Under the pieces are notes generated by a model that made no database searches, was not told the DNA's origin, and worked only from the letters and a program-made list of their open reading frames with translations. This document shows, piece by piece, positions 25,678-34,738 of a stretch of DNA of 64,000 nucleotides; the first letter of the stretch is position 1; every line of letters starts with the position of its first letter. Origin of the DNA: Planktotalea arctica (GTDB taxonomy: Bacteria; Pseudomonadota; Alphaproteobacteria; Rhodobacterales; Rhodobacteraceae); the NCBI RefSeq assembly GCF_002105285.1, contig NZ_MUHR01000008.1:1-64000 (forward strand). The letters run 5' to 3'. The translations under genes and the position numbers were made by a program.

Positions 25678-28600
25678 GTTACGCCGAACTTTGCACGACC
25701 AGCAATTTTACATTCCTGCGCGGTGCCTCCCACCCCGAAGAAATGGTGACGCGTGCCGCAGAGCTGGGTCTGCAAGCGATAGCGATTACCGACCATAATT
25801 CCCTCGCTGGCGTGGTGCGCGCCTATGCGGCGCTGAAGGAACTCAAACGCGCGGGTGAAGACACCATACGTATCCGTTCGGAAACGCAACTCGATCATTC
25901 GTCACGCCAGGAGATTAGCGACACCAGCACCCTGCAACGTCCGCAAACCCTACATCTGCCAAAACTCATCGTCGGCGCACGCCTTGTGCTGCGCTCGAGC
26001 CATGTGGACTGGATCGCCCTACCTAAAGATCGCGCCGCATACAGCCGCCTCACCCGCCTTTTGACCCTCGGGAAACGACGTGCACCAAAAGGGGAATGTC
26101 ACCTTGATCTGCCTGATCTGCTGGAGGGCTGCACAGGCATTATCCTAATCGCACGACCAAACGGTCCCCTTCGCAAGGCCGCCTCAGACATCCAGCGTAT
26201 GCAGCGCGCATATCCGAGCCACGTTTTCCTTGGCGCGGCGCCGCGCTATGATGGCTCCGATCAATCCTACCTTGCCGCCTGCGCACGCCTTGCGCTGCGC
26301 ACATCCGCGCCCATGGTCGCGATTGGTGATCCCCTCATGCACCACGCCGCGCGCCGTCAACTCGCCGATGTTTTGACCTGCATGCGCGAGCACATCACGA
26401 TTGACCAGATCGGCAAACGCGCGCTGCCCAATGCCGAGCGCCGCCTCAAAGGCCATGCCGATATGGCGCGCGTGTTTCGCGATCATCCTGCTGCGGTGGG
26501 GCGCTCCCTTGAAATCGCCGCACGCTGTAGTTTTTGCCTGAGCGAGTTGTCCTATGAATATCCCGATGAGGTCACGAATGGCGAGCAGCCACAGGAGCGT
26601 CTGACGCGCCTCGCCTACGAGGGCATGCATCGCCGCTACCCGAACGGGCCCACAGAAAAGGCCAAAGTGCAGGTCAAAAAGGAACTCGCACTGGTCAAAT
26701 CTCTTGATTTTCCTGCCTATTTCCTCACCGTATACGACATCGTGCAGTTCGCGCGCAGCGAAGGCATCTTGTGCCAAGGGCGCGGCTCAGCGGCCAATTC
26801 GATCCTGTGCTATCTGCTTGGCATCACCGATGTCAGCCCCGAAGTCATCACCATGGTAGTTGAGCGTTTCGTCTCCGAACATCGCGCCGAACCGCCCGAT
26901 ATCGACGTGGATTTCGAACACGAACGCCGCGAAGAAGTGATCCAGCATATCTACGCCAAATACGGTCGCCACCGCGCAGGGCTATGCGCCACCGTCACCC
27001 ATTTCAGAACGCGCGGCGCGATCCGCGAGGTGGGCAAGGTCATGGGCCTCAGCGAGGATGTAACCGCAGGTCTTTCAAGCCAGATTTGGGGGCAATCGGA
27101 CAAAGGCGCAGACCCTGATCGTGTGCGTGAACTGGGCCTGAATCTAGAGGATCGCCGCCTTGCCCAAACCATTCGCCTGATCGGCGAGATCATCGGTTTC
27201 CCCCGCCATCTGTCGCAACATGTGGGCGGTTTTGTCATCACCAAGGGGCGCCTTGACGAGTTATGCCCGATTGAGAACGCAGCGATGGAGGACCGCACCG
27301 TCATTGAATGGGACAAGGATGACATCGACACGCTCGGCATCCTGAAGGTAGATATTCTGGGCCTCGGTATGCTCAGCTGCATCCGCAAGAGCTTCGATCT
27401 GCTGCAAGAGCACGAACGTCAAAACCTCTCTATCGCCACCGTCCCTCAAGAGGATCCAGAGACCTATGACATGCTCTGCGTCGCCGATGCCATCGGGGTG
27501 TTCCAAGTGGAATCGCGCGCGCAAATGAATTTCCTGCCGCGCATGCTCCCGCGTAAATTCTACGATCTGGTAATCGAAGTCGCCATTGTGCGCCCCGGCC
27601 CCATACAGGGAGGTATGGTTCACCCTTATATCAACCGCCGCCAAGGTAAGGAGGTGGTGAATTTCCCCTCAGCTGAACTCGAAGAGGTGCTTGGCAAAAC
27701 CCTCGGTGTGCCCCTCTTCCAGGAACAGGCCATGCAAATTGCAGTCGTCGCGGCTGGGTTCGATCCGTCCGAAGCAGACCAGCTGCGCCGCTCGCTCGCC
27801 ACTTTCCGGCGCATGGGCACGATCAGCACGTTCAAGGATCGCTTTATCCATGGAATGCTGGAACGTGGCTATGAAGAAGATTTTGCACAGCGCTGTTTTG
27901 CGCAGATCGAGGGCTTTGGCGAATACGGCTTTCCCGAAAGTCACGCCGCCGCCTTTGCGATGCTCGTCTACGTCTCAGCGTGGATCAAGAAACACCACCC
28001 TGCAATCTTTGCCTGCGCCCTCCTGAACTCGCAGCCTATGGGGTTTTATGCCCCCGCTCAAATCGTGCGCGACGCGCGCGAACATCACATCGAAGTGCGC
28101 CCGATCTGCGTGAATGCAAGCGCATGGGACAACACCCTAGAGCGACGCGGCGACGGCACTTTGGCGCTGCGATTGGGGTTCCGCCAAATCAAAGGGATGC
28201 GCGAGGAAGACGCAGGCTGGATCGTATCAGCGCGCGGCAATGGCTACCGCGACCCCGAAGCCGTGTGGCTACGCGCAGGCGTTGCGCCCAGCGTCTTGGA
28301 ACGCCTTGCCGAGGCGGATGCATTTTCCGACATGGGTCACACACGGCGCGATGCGCTTTGGCTGGTGAAAGCGATCCGCGGGCAACAACCTCTGCCGTTG
28401 TTCAATGATCCTATTGATGGCGAGAGTATCCGTGAGCCCGACGTGGCCCTGCCCGCAATGCACCTTGGCGAGGAAGTGGTGGAGGATTACGTTTCTATGC
28501 GCCTCACTTTGCGCGCGCATCCGATGGAGCTCTTGCGCCCTACAATCCCCAATTTGACACCGCACAGCACCCTCCCCGAAGCCCCCCTAAACCGCATTTC

Positions 28601-28982
28601 CGTCTGCGGCCTTGTCATCACCCGCCAACGCCCCGGAACGGCCTCAGGCGTTATTTTCCTCACACTGGAGGATGAAACAGGGGTCAGCAACGTGGTGGTC
28701 TGGCCCAAACTTTACGAGAAATATCGCCGCGCGGTTATGGGCGGACGGCTCTTGCGCGTCACGGGGTTCTTGCAGCGCGAAGGCATCGTTGTGCATGTGA
28801 TCGCGCAAGAGGTGGAAGACCTCTCGCACCGCCTGCGCGATCTGGGGCATCCACTGGACGAAGAGGTGGGCATAACGCGGCCAGAAGCGGATGATGCGCC
28901 CCGTCCAAGGCGCCAACCAGCGCGCGCCATGCACCCGCGCGATCAGGCCAAGCGCTTGTTCCCGAGCCGCGATTTTCATTAA
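25674..28982 (+). CDS. dnaE2: Error-prone DNA polymerase DnaE2
   Basis: A 1102-residue C-family polymerase. The PHP domain starts at SYAELCTTSNFTFLRGASHP with AITDHNSLAG. The palm/finger region holds GRGSAANSILCYLLGIT and PPDIDVDFEHERREEV, with the catalytic Asp residues. A C-terminal OB-fold (ISVCGLVITRQRPGTASG) follows. The ATG at 25674 overlaps the imuB stop. DnaE2 with ImuA/ImuB performs SOS-induced translesion synthesis. It lacks the tau-binding C-terminal extension of DnaE1. It converges on the next gene with a 4-bp overlap. Confidence 0.96.
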   Translation: MSYAELCTTSNFTFLRGASHPEEMVTRAAELGLQAIAITDHNSLAGVVRAYAALKELKRAGEDTIRIRSETQLDHSSRQEISDTSTLQRPQTLHLPKLIVGARLVLRSSHVDWIALPKDRAAYSRLTRLLTLGKRRAPKGECHLDLPDLLEGCTGIILIARPNGPLRKAASDIQRMQRAYPSHVFLGAAPRYDGSDQSYLAACARLALRTSAPMVAIGDPLMHHAARRQLADVLTCMREHITIDQIGKRALPNAERRLKGHADMARVFRDHPAAVGRSLEIAARCSFCLSELSYEYPDEVTNGEQPQERLTRLAYEGMHRRYPNGPTEKAKVQVKKELALVKSLDFPAYFLTVYDIVQFARSEGILCQGRGSAANSILCYLLGITDVSPEVITMVVERFVSEHRAEPPDIDVDFEHERREEVIQHIYAKYGRHRAGLCATVTHFRTRGAIREVGKVMGLSEDVTAGLSSQIWGQSDKGADPDRVRELGLNLEDRRLAQTIRLIGEIIGFPRHLSQHVGGFVITKGRLDELCPIENAAMEDRTVIEWDKDDIDTLGILKVDILGLGMLSCIRKSFDLLQEHERQNLSIATVPQEDPETYDMLCVADAIGVFQVESRAQMNFLPRMLPRKFYDLVIEVAIVRPGPIQGGMVHPYINRRQGKEVVNFPSAELEEVLGKTLGVPLFQEQAMQIAVVAAGFDPSEADQLRRSLATFRRMGTISTFKDRFIHGMLERGYEEDFAQRCFAQIEGFGEYGFPESHAAAFAMLVYVSAWIKKHHPAIFACALLNSQPMGFYAPAQIVRDAREHHIEVRPICVNASAWDNTLERRGDGTLALRLGFRQIKGMREEDAGWIVSARGNGYRDPEAVWLRAGVAPSVLERLAEADAFSDMGHTRRDALWLVKAIRGQQPLPLFNDPIDGESIREPDVALPAMHLGEEVVEDYVSMRLTLRAHPMELLRPTIPNLTPHSTLPEAPLNRISVCGLVITRQRPGTASGVIFLTLEDETGVSNVVVWPKLYEKYRRAVMGGRLLRVTGFLQREGIVVHVIAQEVEDLSHRLRDLGHPLDEEVGITRPEADDAPRPRRQPARAMHPRDQAKRLFPSRDFH

Positions 28983-29458
28983 CGCGTGAAGGCAATATCC
29001 GACATGGTGATACGCGGATCAGTGCGATCGCTCGCGCGCAAACGCAAACCCTGTCCCCCCACGCGCCACTCAACATTCTGCGCGATATCCACCCCTGTTT
29101 CAGGGTGTATCGCAGCAAAAGTAAAGGCAATCACAGCCCCGCGCCGAACCCCTGAAATCCGAACAAAACCAAGCCCGTCGGGATTGAACCAATGCCCCGT
29201 GATCTGCTCCGAAGCGGCTTTTCCCTTGATCTCTCCCGCCAGCGCGAGCTTTTGCCCTGCGGCCACACACCGGCCAGAGACAGTTAACACGTTCGATTCA
29301 TAGGTGTTCTCCATACGGCAGCGCACAGCTTCCTTCGGTCCTTCGGGCGTTTCGCGCGCCCAGCCTGATCCGCTCCATGCGCCCTGCATATCGGCCAAAG
29401 GCTCCGCCGCGACCGAGCTGCACAGCCCTGCAAGAACAGCGGATAAAACCCTACGCAT
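28979..29458 (-). CDS. Secreted protein of unknown function, PKS operon member
   Basis: A 159-residue protein with signal peptide (MRRVLSAVLAGLCSSVAA) and a mature domain rich in beta-strand patterns: MQGAWSGSGWARE, LTVSGRCVAAGQKLALAG and GHWFNPDGLGFVRISG. The pattern is like small beta-barrel lipid-binding proteins, which is only a resemblance. The start at 29458 overlaps the MMPL gene stop by 8 bp, so it is the last gene of the type III PKS operon. A role in carrying or retaining the exported product is a guess from context. Confidence 0.75.
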   Translation of the reverse strand: MRRVLSAVLAGLCSSVAAEPLADMQGAWSGSGWARETPEGPKEAVRCRMENTYESNVLTVSGRCVAAGQKLALAGEIKGKAASEQITGHWFNPDGLGFVRISGVRRGAVIAFTFAAIHPETGVDIAQNVEWRVGGQGLRLRASDRTDPRITMSDIAFTR

Positions 29459-31604
29459 CAACGCTCTCCCTTTTGCCCAGAAGCGCAGGTAATAGCAGCA
29501 AATCAAACACCAAGGCCGCCCAGAGAGTAACAATCATCATACCCCCGAACAGGCGGATCGGAAAGAAATCACTAAGCATCGTCACGGCAAGGCCAAAACT
29601 AAGCAGCACGGTCGTCAGCACCATGACTTGCCCCGCCGAGTGCGCGGCTGACCTCACCGCGCCGCTCGCCGTCTCGCCGTGCCCGCGCGCATGGTAAAAG
29701 CGGTTGAGGAAATGCACCGTGTCGTCGATCGCGATGCCAAAGGCGATCGTCAGCGCAAGCACCGCCGTGGGAGAGAGTTGCCCCGCCGCCCAGACATGCA
29801 AGGACGCGCCCGTCACCATCAAGGGCAGCACATTGGGCACAAGCAACAACGGGAACAAGCGCAGCGAGCCAAAGGCGAGCGCCACAATCAGGCTAGCGCC
29901 AAGCGCGGCCAGAACCAAACTGAAGGAAAGCTGCGAAATCAGGCGCACAGCCTCATGGCGCATCACGCTTGGCAGGCCGAACACGCGCGTTGCGCCGCCC
30001 TCGAGCGCCGCGTTTTGCAGCCTGTCGAACAGCTCGAACGCGGCCGCGTCGCGCATAGGTTCGGGCACCGAAATGAAGATGCGATCGACGCTTTGCGAGG
30101 GACTCAGCTGCGCGATCAAATTGGCAGGCACAGTGCTCAGGTCAGCCGGCGAGGGGCGCGCCTCATGGCCAAGCCAGCGCGCGATACCAACCTGCGACAG
30201 CACCGCCTCTGGCCCTGCGATACGCGTCAATTGAGCGACTAAAACAGCGGTACTTGCCCAATCCTGTTCCACTTCGATGATCATCTGGAAGACGCCGCCA
30301 AAATCCTTGGCGATCGCATCGTTCACATGGACCGTCTCGCTGCCTTGGGGCAGGTTTTGATAAAGCGGGAACCATGCTTTCGTCTGTTGATATCCGATGC
30401 CAGACAGCAAAAGCAGCGCCAACGCGCCCAAAACCACGCCTCTCGGCCAGCACAGTCCGGTCTCGGCCAAACGCACAGCGAACGCGCTGGCAAACTGCGG
30501 CGCGGCGCGCGCAGAAGGGCGGATCACAAGGGCCAAAAGTGCGAAAGCGGTAATCATCACACCAAAGGCCAAAAGCGTGCCAAGCGCGCCCAGAACGGCG
30601 AACTCGAAAAGCTGCGCATTGCGCGTAAGCATGATGCAGGCAAAGGCCAGCGAAGTGGTCAAAGCCGTCAGCGCACAGGCCGGTCCGATGCGCATAACCG
30701 CCGCACGCGCGCCCTTGCCGCTTGCCTTTAGATGTCCCGCCAGATGCACACCGTCCGCGACGCCGAGGACCAGCAAAAGGATCGGAATCACATTGCTCAA
30801 AACATTGATCGGATAGCCAAGCCAAACCGACAAGGCCAATACGCTCGCCGCACCCAAAAGCGCGGGAACAGCCGCCAAGACAACCATTCTCACATCGCGC
30901 AACAGCACCAGCGCCGCAAAACACACAAGCAATGCGCCCCATAGGTTCAACGCGATCAAATCGTCCTTGAGGCCCGCGACAATCTCGAGGCTGATCACCT
31001 CTTCGCCGGTAAAAACCACCGAGAGGCCTTCGGGAAGCGTTGCAAATTCCGCTTTGATCACAGGCAAGCTATCGGCGATTTCAGCGTGCTCCAGATTAAC
31101 CCTGATCGCGATCAGGATTGCTGTGCGCTCTTCATTAATAAAAGTGGGCAACCCCGTTCCCAGGTCTCGAAACGCCGCGATATCCGCGCCGTAATTATTC
31201 AGGATTTCAGCTGAAAACACGGGCGTGCCCTTCGCTGCATCCGCGCTCGGCGTAAAGCGCAGCGCGAATGGGGATGCCACGGCAATCACCCCGTCCAGAA
31301 ACTCCAGATCCAGCGTCACATCGCGAAGCCGCGTAAGCTGCGCAGCGCTAAAGGCTTGATCTGCTTTGATATAAGCGAGAACCGTGCTCGTCGGTGGGCT
31401 TTGCGCATCGCGATACGCGATCTGCGCTTGCGATACGGGGCTGTCGGTCAGAAAGACGCGGTGGATATCATCATCAAAACGAAGCTGCGGCAGGCTTGCC
31501 GCGATCAAAGTGATCAGCGCAAACAAAAGCGCGCTCGCAGTCTTCGGCCAACGGATCGCAGCGAGGCCAAGGCGCTCCGCTCCAAATCCGATACCCAAGG
31601 ACAT
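29451..31604 (-). CDS. MMPL/RND-superfamily exporter
   Basis: A 717-residue polytopic protein with the MMPL two-fold repeat: a helix at about 15-35, a large periplasmic loop, a helix bundle, a second loop and a final bundle. Signature segments are VLGVADGVHLAGHLK and AFGIAIDDTVHFLNRFYHAR. MMPL and HpnN-like proteins export lipids or polyketides using the proton gradient. It is 2 bp after the ICMT-type methyltransferase gene. Export of the polyketide made by the two upstream enzymes is a reasonable inference. Confidence 0.88.
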   Translation of the reverse strand: MSLGIGFGAERLGLAAIRWPKTASALLFALITLIAASLPQLRFDDDIHRVFLTDSPVSQAQIAYRDAQSPPTSTVLAYIKADQAFSAAQLTRLRDVTLDLEFLDGVIAVASPFALRFTPSADAAKGTPVFSAEILNNYGADIAAFRDLGTGLPTFINEERTAILIAIRVNLEHAEIADSLPVIKAEFATLPEGLSVVFTGEEVISLEIVAGLKDDLIALNLWGALLVCFAALVLLRDVRMVVLAAVPALLGAASVLALSVWLGYPINVLSNVIPILLLVLGVADGVHLAGHLKASGKGARAAVMRIGPACALTALTTSLAFACIMLTRNAQLFEFAVLGALGTLLAFGVMITAFALLALVIRPSARAAPQFASAFAVRLAETGLCWPRGVVLGALALLLLSGIGYQQTKAWFPLYQNLPQGSETVHVNDAIAKDFGGVFQMIIEVEQDWASTAVLVAQLTRIAGPEAVLSQVGIARWLGHEARPSPADLSTVPANLIAQLSPSQSVDRIFISVPEPMRDAAAFELFDRLQNAALEGGATRVFGLPSVMRHEAVRLISQLSFSLVLAALGASLIVALAFGSLRLFPLLLVPNVLPLMVTGASLHVWAAGQLSPTAVLALTIAFGIAIDDTVHFLNRFYHARGHGETASGAVRSAAHSAGQVMVLTTVLLSFGLAVTMLSDFFPIRLFGGMMIVTLWAALVFDLLLLPALLGKRESVDA

Positions 31605-31606
31605 GC

Positions 31607-32104
31607 TTAACCCGTCCGTAACGAGGAGAGTGCCTTTTCCTCAACGCCGATGCGCACGTAAAGCATTGCTGCATTAAGCACAGTGAACACCAGAGCCACC
31701 CAAGTCAGGCCGAGCACCATGGGCGCGACGATGATTTCGGCGACCACCAGCATGTAGTTGGGATGTTTGAAATATTTGAACGGCCCAGCGACAACCAAAG
31801 GCTCTGGCAGGATGATCACACGCGTGGTCCAGCGAGACCCCAGCGTGCCAAGAATCCAAACGCGAAACACCTGCAAAACGGCGAACAGCGCGAGCCAGCC
31901 AAAAGAAACGCTTTGATCATAGCCCAGAAACAACAGGCAAGCGATCCAAAGGCTGTGCATGCCGACCATGACCGGGTAATGTTCCCCGCCAACCTCATAG
32001 GCACCTTTCGCCATCAGCGTCGCCGTGTTGCGTTTGGCGATCACCAGCTCGCTGAGGCGTTGAACAATGATAAATCCGAGAAAAAGCAGAGTTGCGGTGT
32101 GCAT
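31607..32104 (-). CDS. ICMT-family membrane methyltransferase
   Basis: A 165-residue integral membrane protein with about four to five helices and the C-terminal SAM-binding motif region PLVVAGPFKYFKHPNYMLVVAEI, the isoprenylcysteine carboxyl methyltransferase/PEMT signature. Its ATG overlaps the PKS stop by 1 bp. In Bacillus, BpsB of this family methylates alkylpyrones made by a type III PKS (BpsA). The same division of labour is likely here. Confidence 0.88.
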   Translation of the reverse strand: MHTATLLFLGFIIVQRLSELVIAKRNTATLMAKGAYEVGGEHYPVMVGMHSLWIACLLFLGYDQSVSFGWLALFAVLQVFRVWILGTLGSRWTTRVIILPEPLVVAGPFKYFKHPNYMLVVAEIIVAPMVLGLTWVALVFTVLNAAMLYVRIGVEEKALSSLRTG

Positions 32105-33168
32105 TATGCGGCCTCCACCGTAACGTGAAAAGGAAGATAGGACGCGGTAAAGCCCGGCCCGAGCGCGCAGCTCATCATCTGGCCGGTTTGGCCTGCGTCC
32201 AGCACCGCTTTCATGACGAACATCACCGTAGGTGCCGACATATTGCCCGCCGCGCGCAGGGTGTCGCGCTCGGCATCAAGACTGCCTTGGGGCAAGTGCA
32301 ATGCGCCCTCGATCGCCTCGACAACCTTCGCGCCACCGGGGTGGCACACGTAGCGGTCAATCTGCTCATGGCTGAGTTTGGCACTGTCCAATGCGCCCTG
32401 CGTGGCGCCCGCAAATTCGGCCGTCACGAAGGCGGGGATCGAGCGGTCAAAGACGACGCCAAAGCCCGCCTCGTCCACGTCCCAGCCCATAATCGCCAAA
32501 GTGTCGGGCCAAATCTTCTGATAGCCTTGGCCAAATTCAACAGTGGCGCGCCCGCTTGGACGCTCGGAGCTCAGACAGGCAGCGGCAGAGCCATCGCCGA
32601 ACAAGGCTGTCGCAATGATATCCGCCTTTTGCAAACGATCCGCGCGAAACGAGAGCGAACAAGTCTCGATCACGACCAGCAAGACCTTTGCACCAGCTTG
32701 TCCACGCGCCAACGTTTGGGCCACAGATAGCCCCGTGACGCCACCCGCGCAGCCCAGCCCGAAAAGCGGTACGCGCATGATGTCGTCGCGAAAACCCATT
32801 TCGCCAAAGACCTGCGCTTCCAGCGTCGGCGTAGCGATGCCCGTGGAAGACACGGTGACAACCACATCCACCTCGTCGCTGCGCCAACCTGCATCAAGCA
32901 AAGCCGCATTCGCCGCATCAAGGAACATCGCCTTCGCACCCGCCATGAAGGCAACGTTGCGATCGACCCAGCCGTGATCTTGCGAGAACCAGTCTATCGG
33001 AACCACCGAATAGCGACGGTCAATACCCGCTGTTGCAAAGCTCTTGGAGAGGCGATCGAACTGCGGATATTTACCGCCAAATATAATCCCCGCACGTTCG
33101 CGCACTTCGCTTTGCGTCAGGCAATGGGGCGGCAATGCGGTGGCAAGACCGTGGAGGAAAACAGACAT
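32104..33168 (-). CDS. Type III polyketide synthase
   Basis: A 354-residue chalcone/stilbene-synthase-fold enzyme. The catalytic triad is visible: Cys140 in FGLGCAGGVTG, His276 in YVCHPGGAK and Asn309 in RAAGNMSAPT. It extends an acyl-CoA starter with malonyl-CoA units to alkylpyrones or alkylresorcinols. It is first in a four-gene, tightly overlapping operon with an ICMT-type methyltransferase, an MMPL exporter and a secreted protein. Chain length and product cannot be read from sequence. Confidence 0.94.
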   Translation of the reverse strand: MSVFLHGLATALPPHCLTQSEVRERAGIIFGGKYPQFDRLSKSFATAGIDRRYSVVPIDWFSQDHGWVDRNVAFMAGAKAMFLDAANAALLDAGWRSDEVDVVVTVSSTGIATPTLEAQVFGEMGFRDDIMRVPLFGLGCAGGVTGLSVAQTLARGQAGAKVLLVVIETCSLSFRADRLQKADIIATALFGDGSAAACLSSERPSGRATVEFGQGYQKIWPDTLAIMGWDVDEAGFGVVFDRSIPAFVTAEFAGATQGALDSAKLSHEQIDRYVCHPGGAKVVEAIEGALHLPQGSLDAERDTLRAAGNMSAPTVMFVMKAVLDAGQTGQMMSCALGPGFTASYLPFHVTVEAA

Positions 33169-33273
33169 CGCAATTCCTTGTTCACAAGACCCTATGCGTG
33201 ACGCCGCCAGTCCTATTGGTCAAGGCCTTAGAGCAGTCGCGCCAATTTTGAAAAGTAAATTCGACGCGTGCGG

Positions 33274-34437
33274 CTACCAGATATCACGATAGAGTCCGAC
33301 GATTTCTGCGCAACTTGGCACCTTGGGGTTGTGTTGCGGCGAACCCGAGGCAAGTGCCTGCTCCGCCATCAGCGCAAATGTCTCCGCATCAGCGAGATGA
33401 CCCAGATCACTGGGGCGTGGCACTTTCAGATCTGTATTAAGCGCTTCGAGATGCTCCACCAACATCTCGCAGGCCGACGCATCGCTGTGCTGATCATCCG
33501 CCCAGCCCATTACCCGCGCGCAGGTCGCGTAGCGCGCTGGTGCCGAACCAATCGAGAACCGCGTGATCGCCGGCAAAAGCATCGCATTGGACAAACCATG
33601 CGCCACGTGGAAATGCGCGCCAATCGGGCGACTCATCCCGTGCACCAAGGCGACAGAGGCATTGGAAAACGCCATGCCCGCTTGCGACGCCGCCAACATC
33701 AAGGCGGCGCGCGCTTCACCGTTTTCAGGTTCATGGCAGGCGGCGCGCACATTGCTTGCAATCGCCGGCATCGCAGCAAGCGCAAAGGCATCGGCGTAGG
33801 CAAAAGCCTTGCGGCTGACATAGGCTTCGATCGCGTGGGTCAGGCTGTCCACCGCAGTGTCCGCCGTGATGCGCCAAGGCTTCGTCGTGGTAAAGGTCCA
33901 GTCGATCAGGGCGGCGGTCGCGACGCAGGCAAGCCCGGACAGGTTGTATTTTTCGGTTCGCTCCGTGTCCGTGATCACGCACCAGCGCGTGAGCTCAGAT
34001 CCCGTGCCCCCCGTCGTAGGGATCAAAATCACAGGCGGTCCACAATGATCAATCTGGCGCGGCGCTTTGTAATCGCGCACGTGGCCCGGGTTCATGCTCA
34101 TGAAACTGATCGCCTTGGCCGTATCCATCGGACTGCCGCCGCCAAACCCGATGATGCAATCGAAATTCCCTGCGCGCAGCGCCGCAAGGCCCGCGTCAAC
34201 GCAAACGTCGGTCGGATCCTCGACCACCTGATCGAACATGCCCCAAGCATTACCGCCTTTTTCCAAAGCATCCGTGACGGTCTGCACATGGCCAAGCGCC
34301 ACCAAATTTTCATCAGTGACAATAAGGGGCCGCTTCAGGCCCAACTGCTCCAGCACCTCGCCAACCTTGCGCGCAGCGCCCCCGCCAATGTGGATGATGC
34401 GGGGTGATTGTACGCGCCCTATCCCGTCCAGTTGCAT
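33274..34437 (-). CDS. Iron-containing (group III) alcohol dehydrogenase
   Basis: A 387-residue enzyme of the Fe-ADH family. The NAD(P)-binding region includes IGFGGGSPMDTAKAISF and PTTGGTGSELT. Metal ligands are expected in ALVHGMSRPIGAHFHVAHG and the earlier D-x3-H motif (DSLTHAIEAY). It reduces or oxidises an aldehyde/alcohol pair of unknown identity. It is 105 bp upstream of the PKS operon on the same strand, so it could be co-expressed, but the spacing leaves room for a separate promoter. Confidence 0.92.
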   Translation of the reverse strand: MQLDGIGRVQSPRIIHIGGGAARKVGEVLEQLGLKRPLIVTDENLVALGHVQTVTDALEKGGNAWGMFDQVVEDPTDVCVDAGLAALRAGNFDCIIGFGGGSPMDTAKAISFMSMNPGHVRDYKAPRQIDHCGPPVILIPTTGGTGSELTRWCVITDTERTEKYNLSGLACVATAALIDWTFTTTKPWRITADTAVDSLTHAIEAYVSRKAFAYADAFALAAMPAIASNVRAACHEPENGEARAALMLAASQAGMAFSNASVALVHGMSRPIGAHFHVAHGLSNAMLLPAITRFSIGSAPARYATCARVMGWADDQHSDASACEMLVEHLEALNTDLKVPRPSDLGHLADAETFALMAEQALASGSPQHNPKVPSCAEIVGLYRDIW

Positions 34438-34738
34438 GGTCTGTCTCCCTTATATGCCAATACGGCATGTTGGACGCGCCGCGATCGTTTTTAAACTAAC
34501 ACAGGATGAAGCAGCCAAAAATGTTTCTTAAACGTTCCAAGCGGCAACTTTGCAAAAACGGCATTGATCCAACGTCAAAACCACCGCGCGCAACCGCTTG
34601 CGTTAGCGCTGCGTGAAATGCGCACAAGCCAAGTGCGAATGCGCCCTGACGCGCTGCAAAAACAGGCAATTCACTTGACTGCACAGGTCCACGGAAAACA
34701 AGATCAATCATGAGAACATGTAGCAAAGGTGGGCCATC
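34438..34738. promoter_or_regulatory. Divergent intergenic region between Fe-ADH and subtilase
   Basis: This 301-bp gap separates two divergent genes and must carry both start regions. It holds no convincing gene. A TTGACT at 34675 lies about 60 bp before the subtilase ATG but lacks a good -10 partner at 17 bp. No clear operator was seen. Confidence 0.35.
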
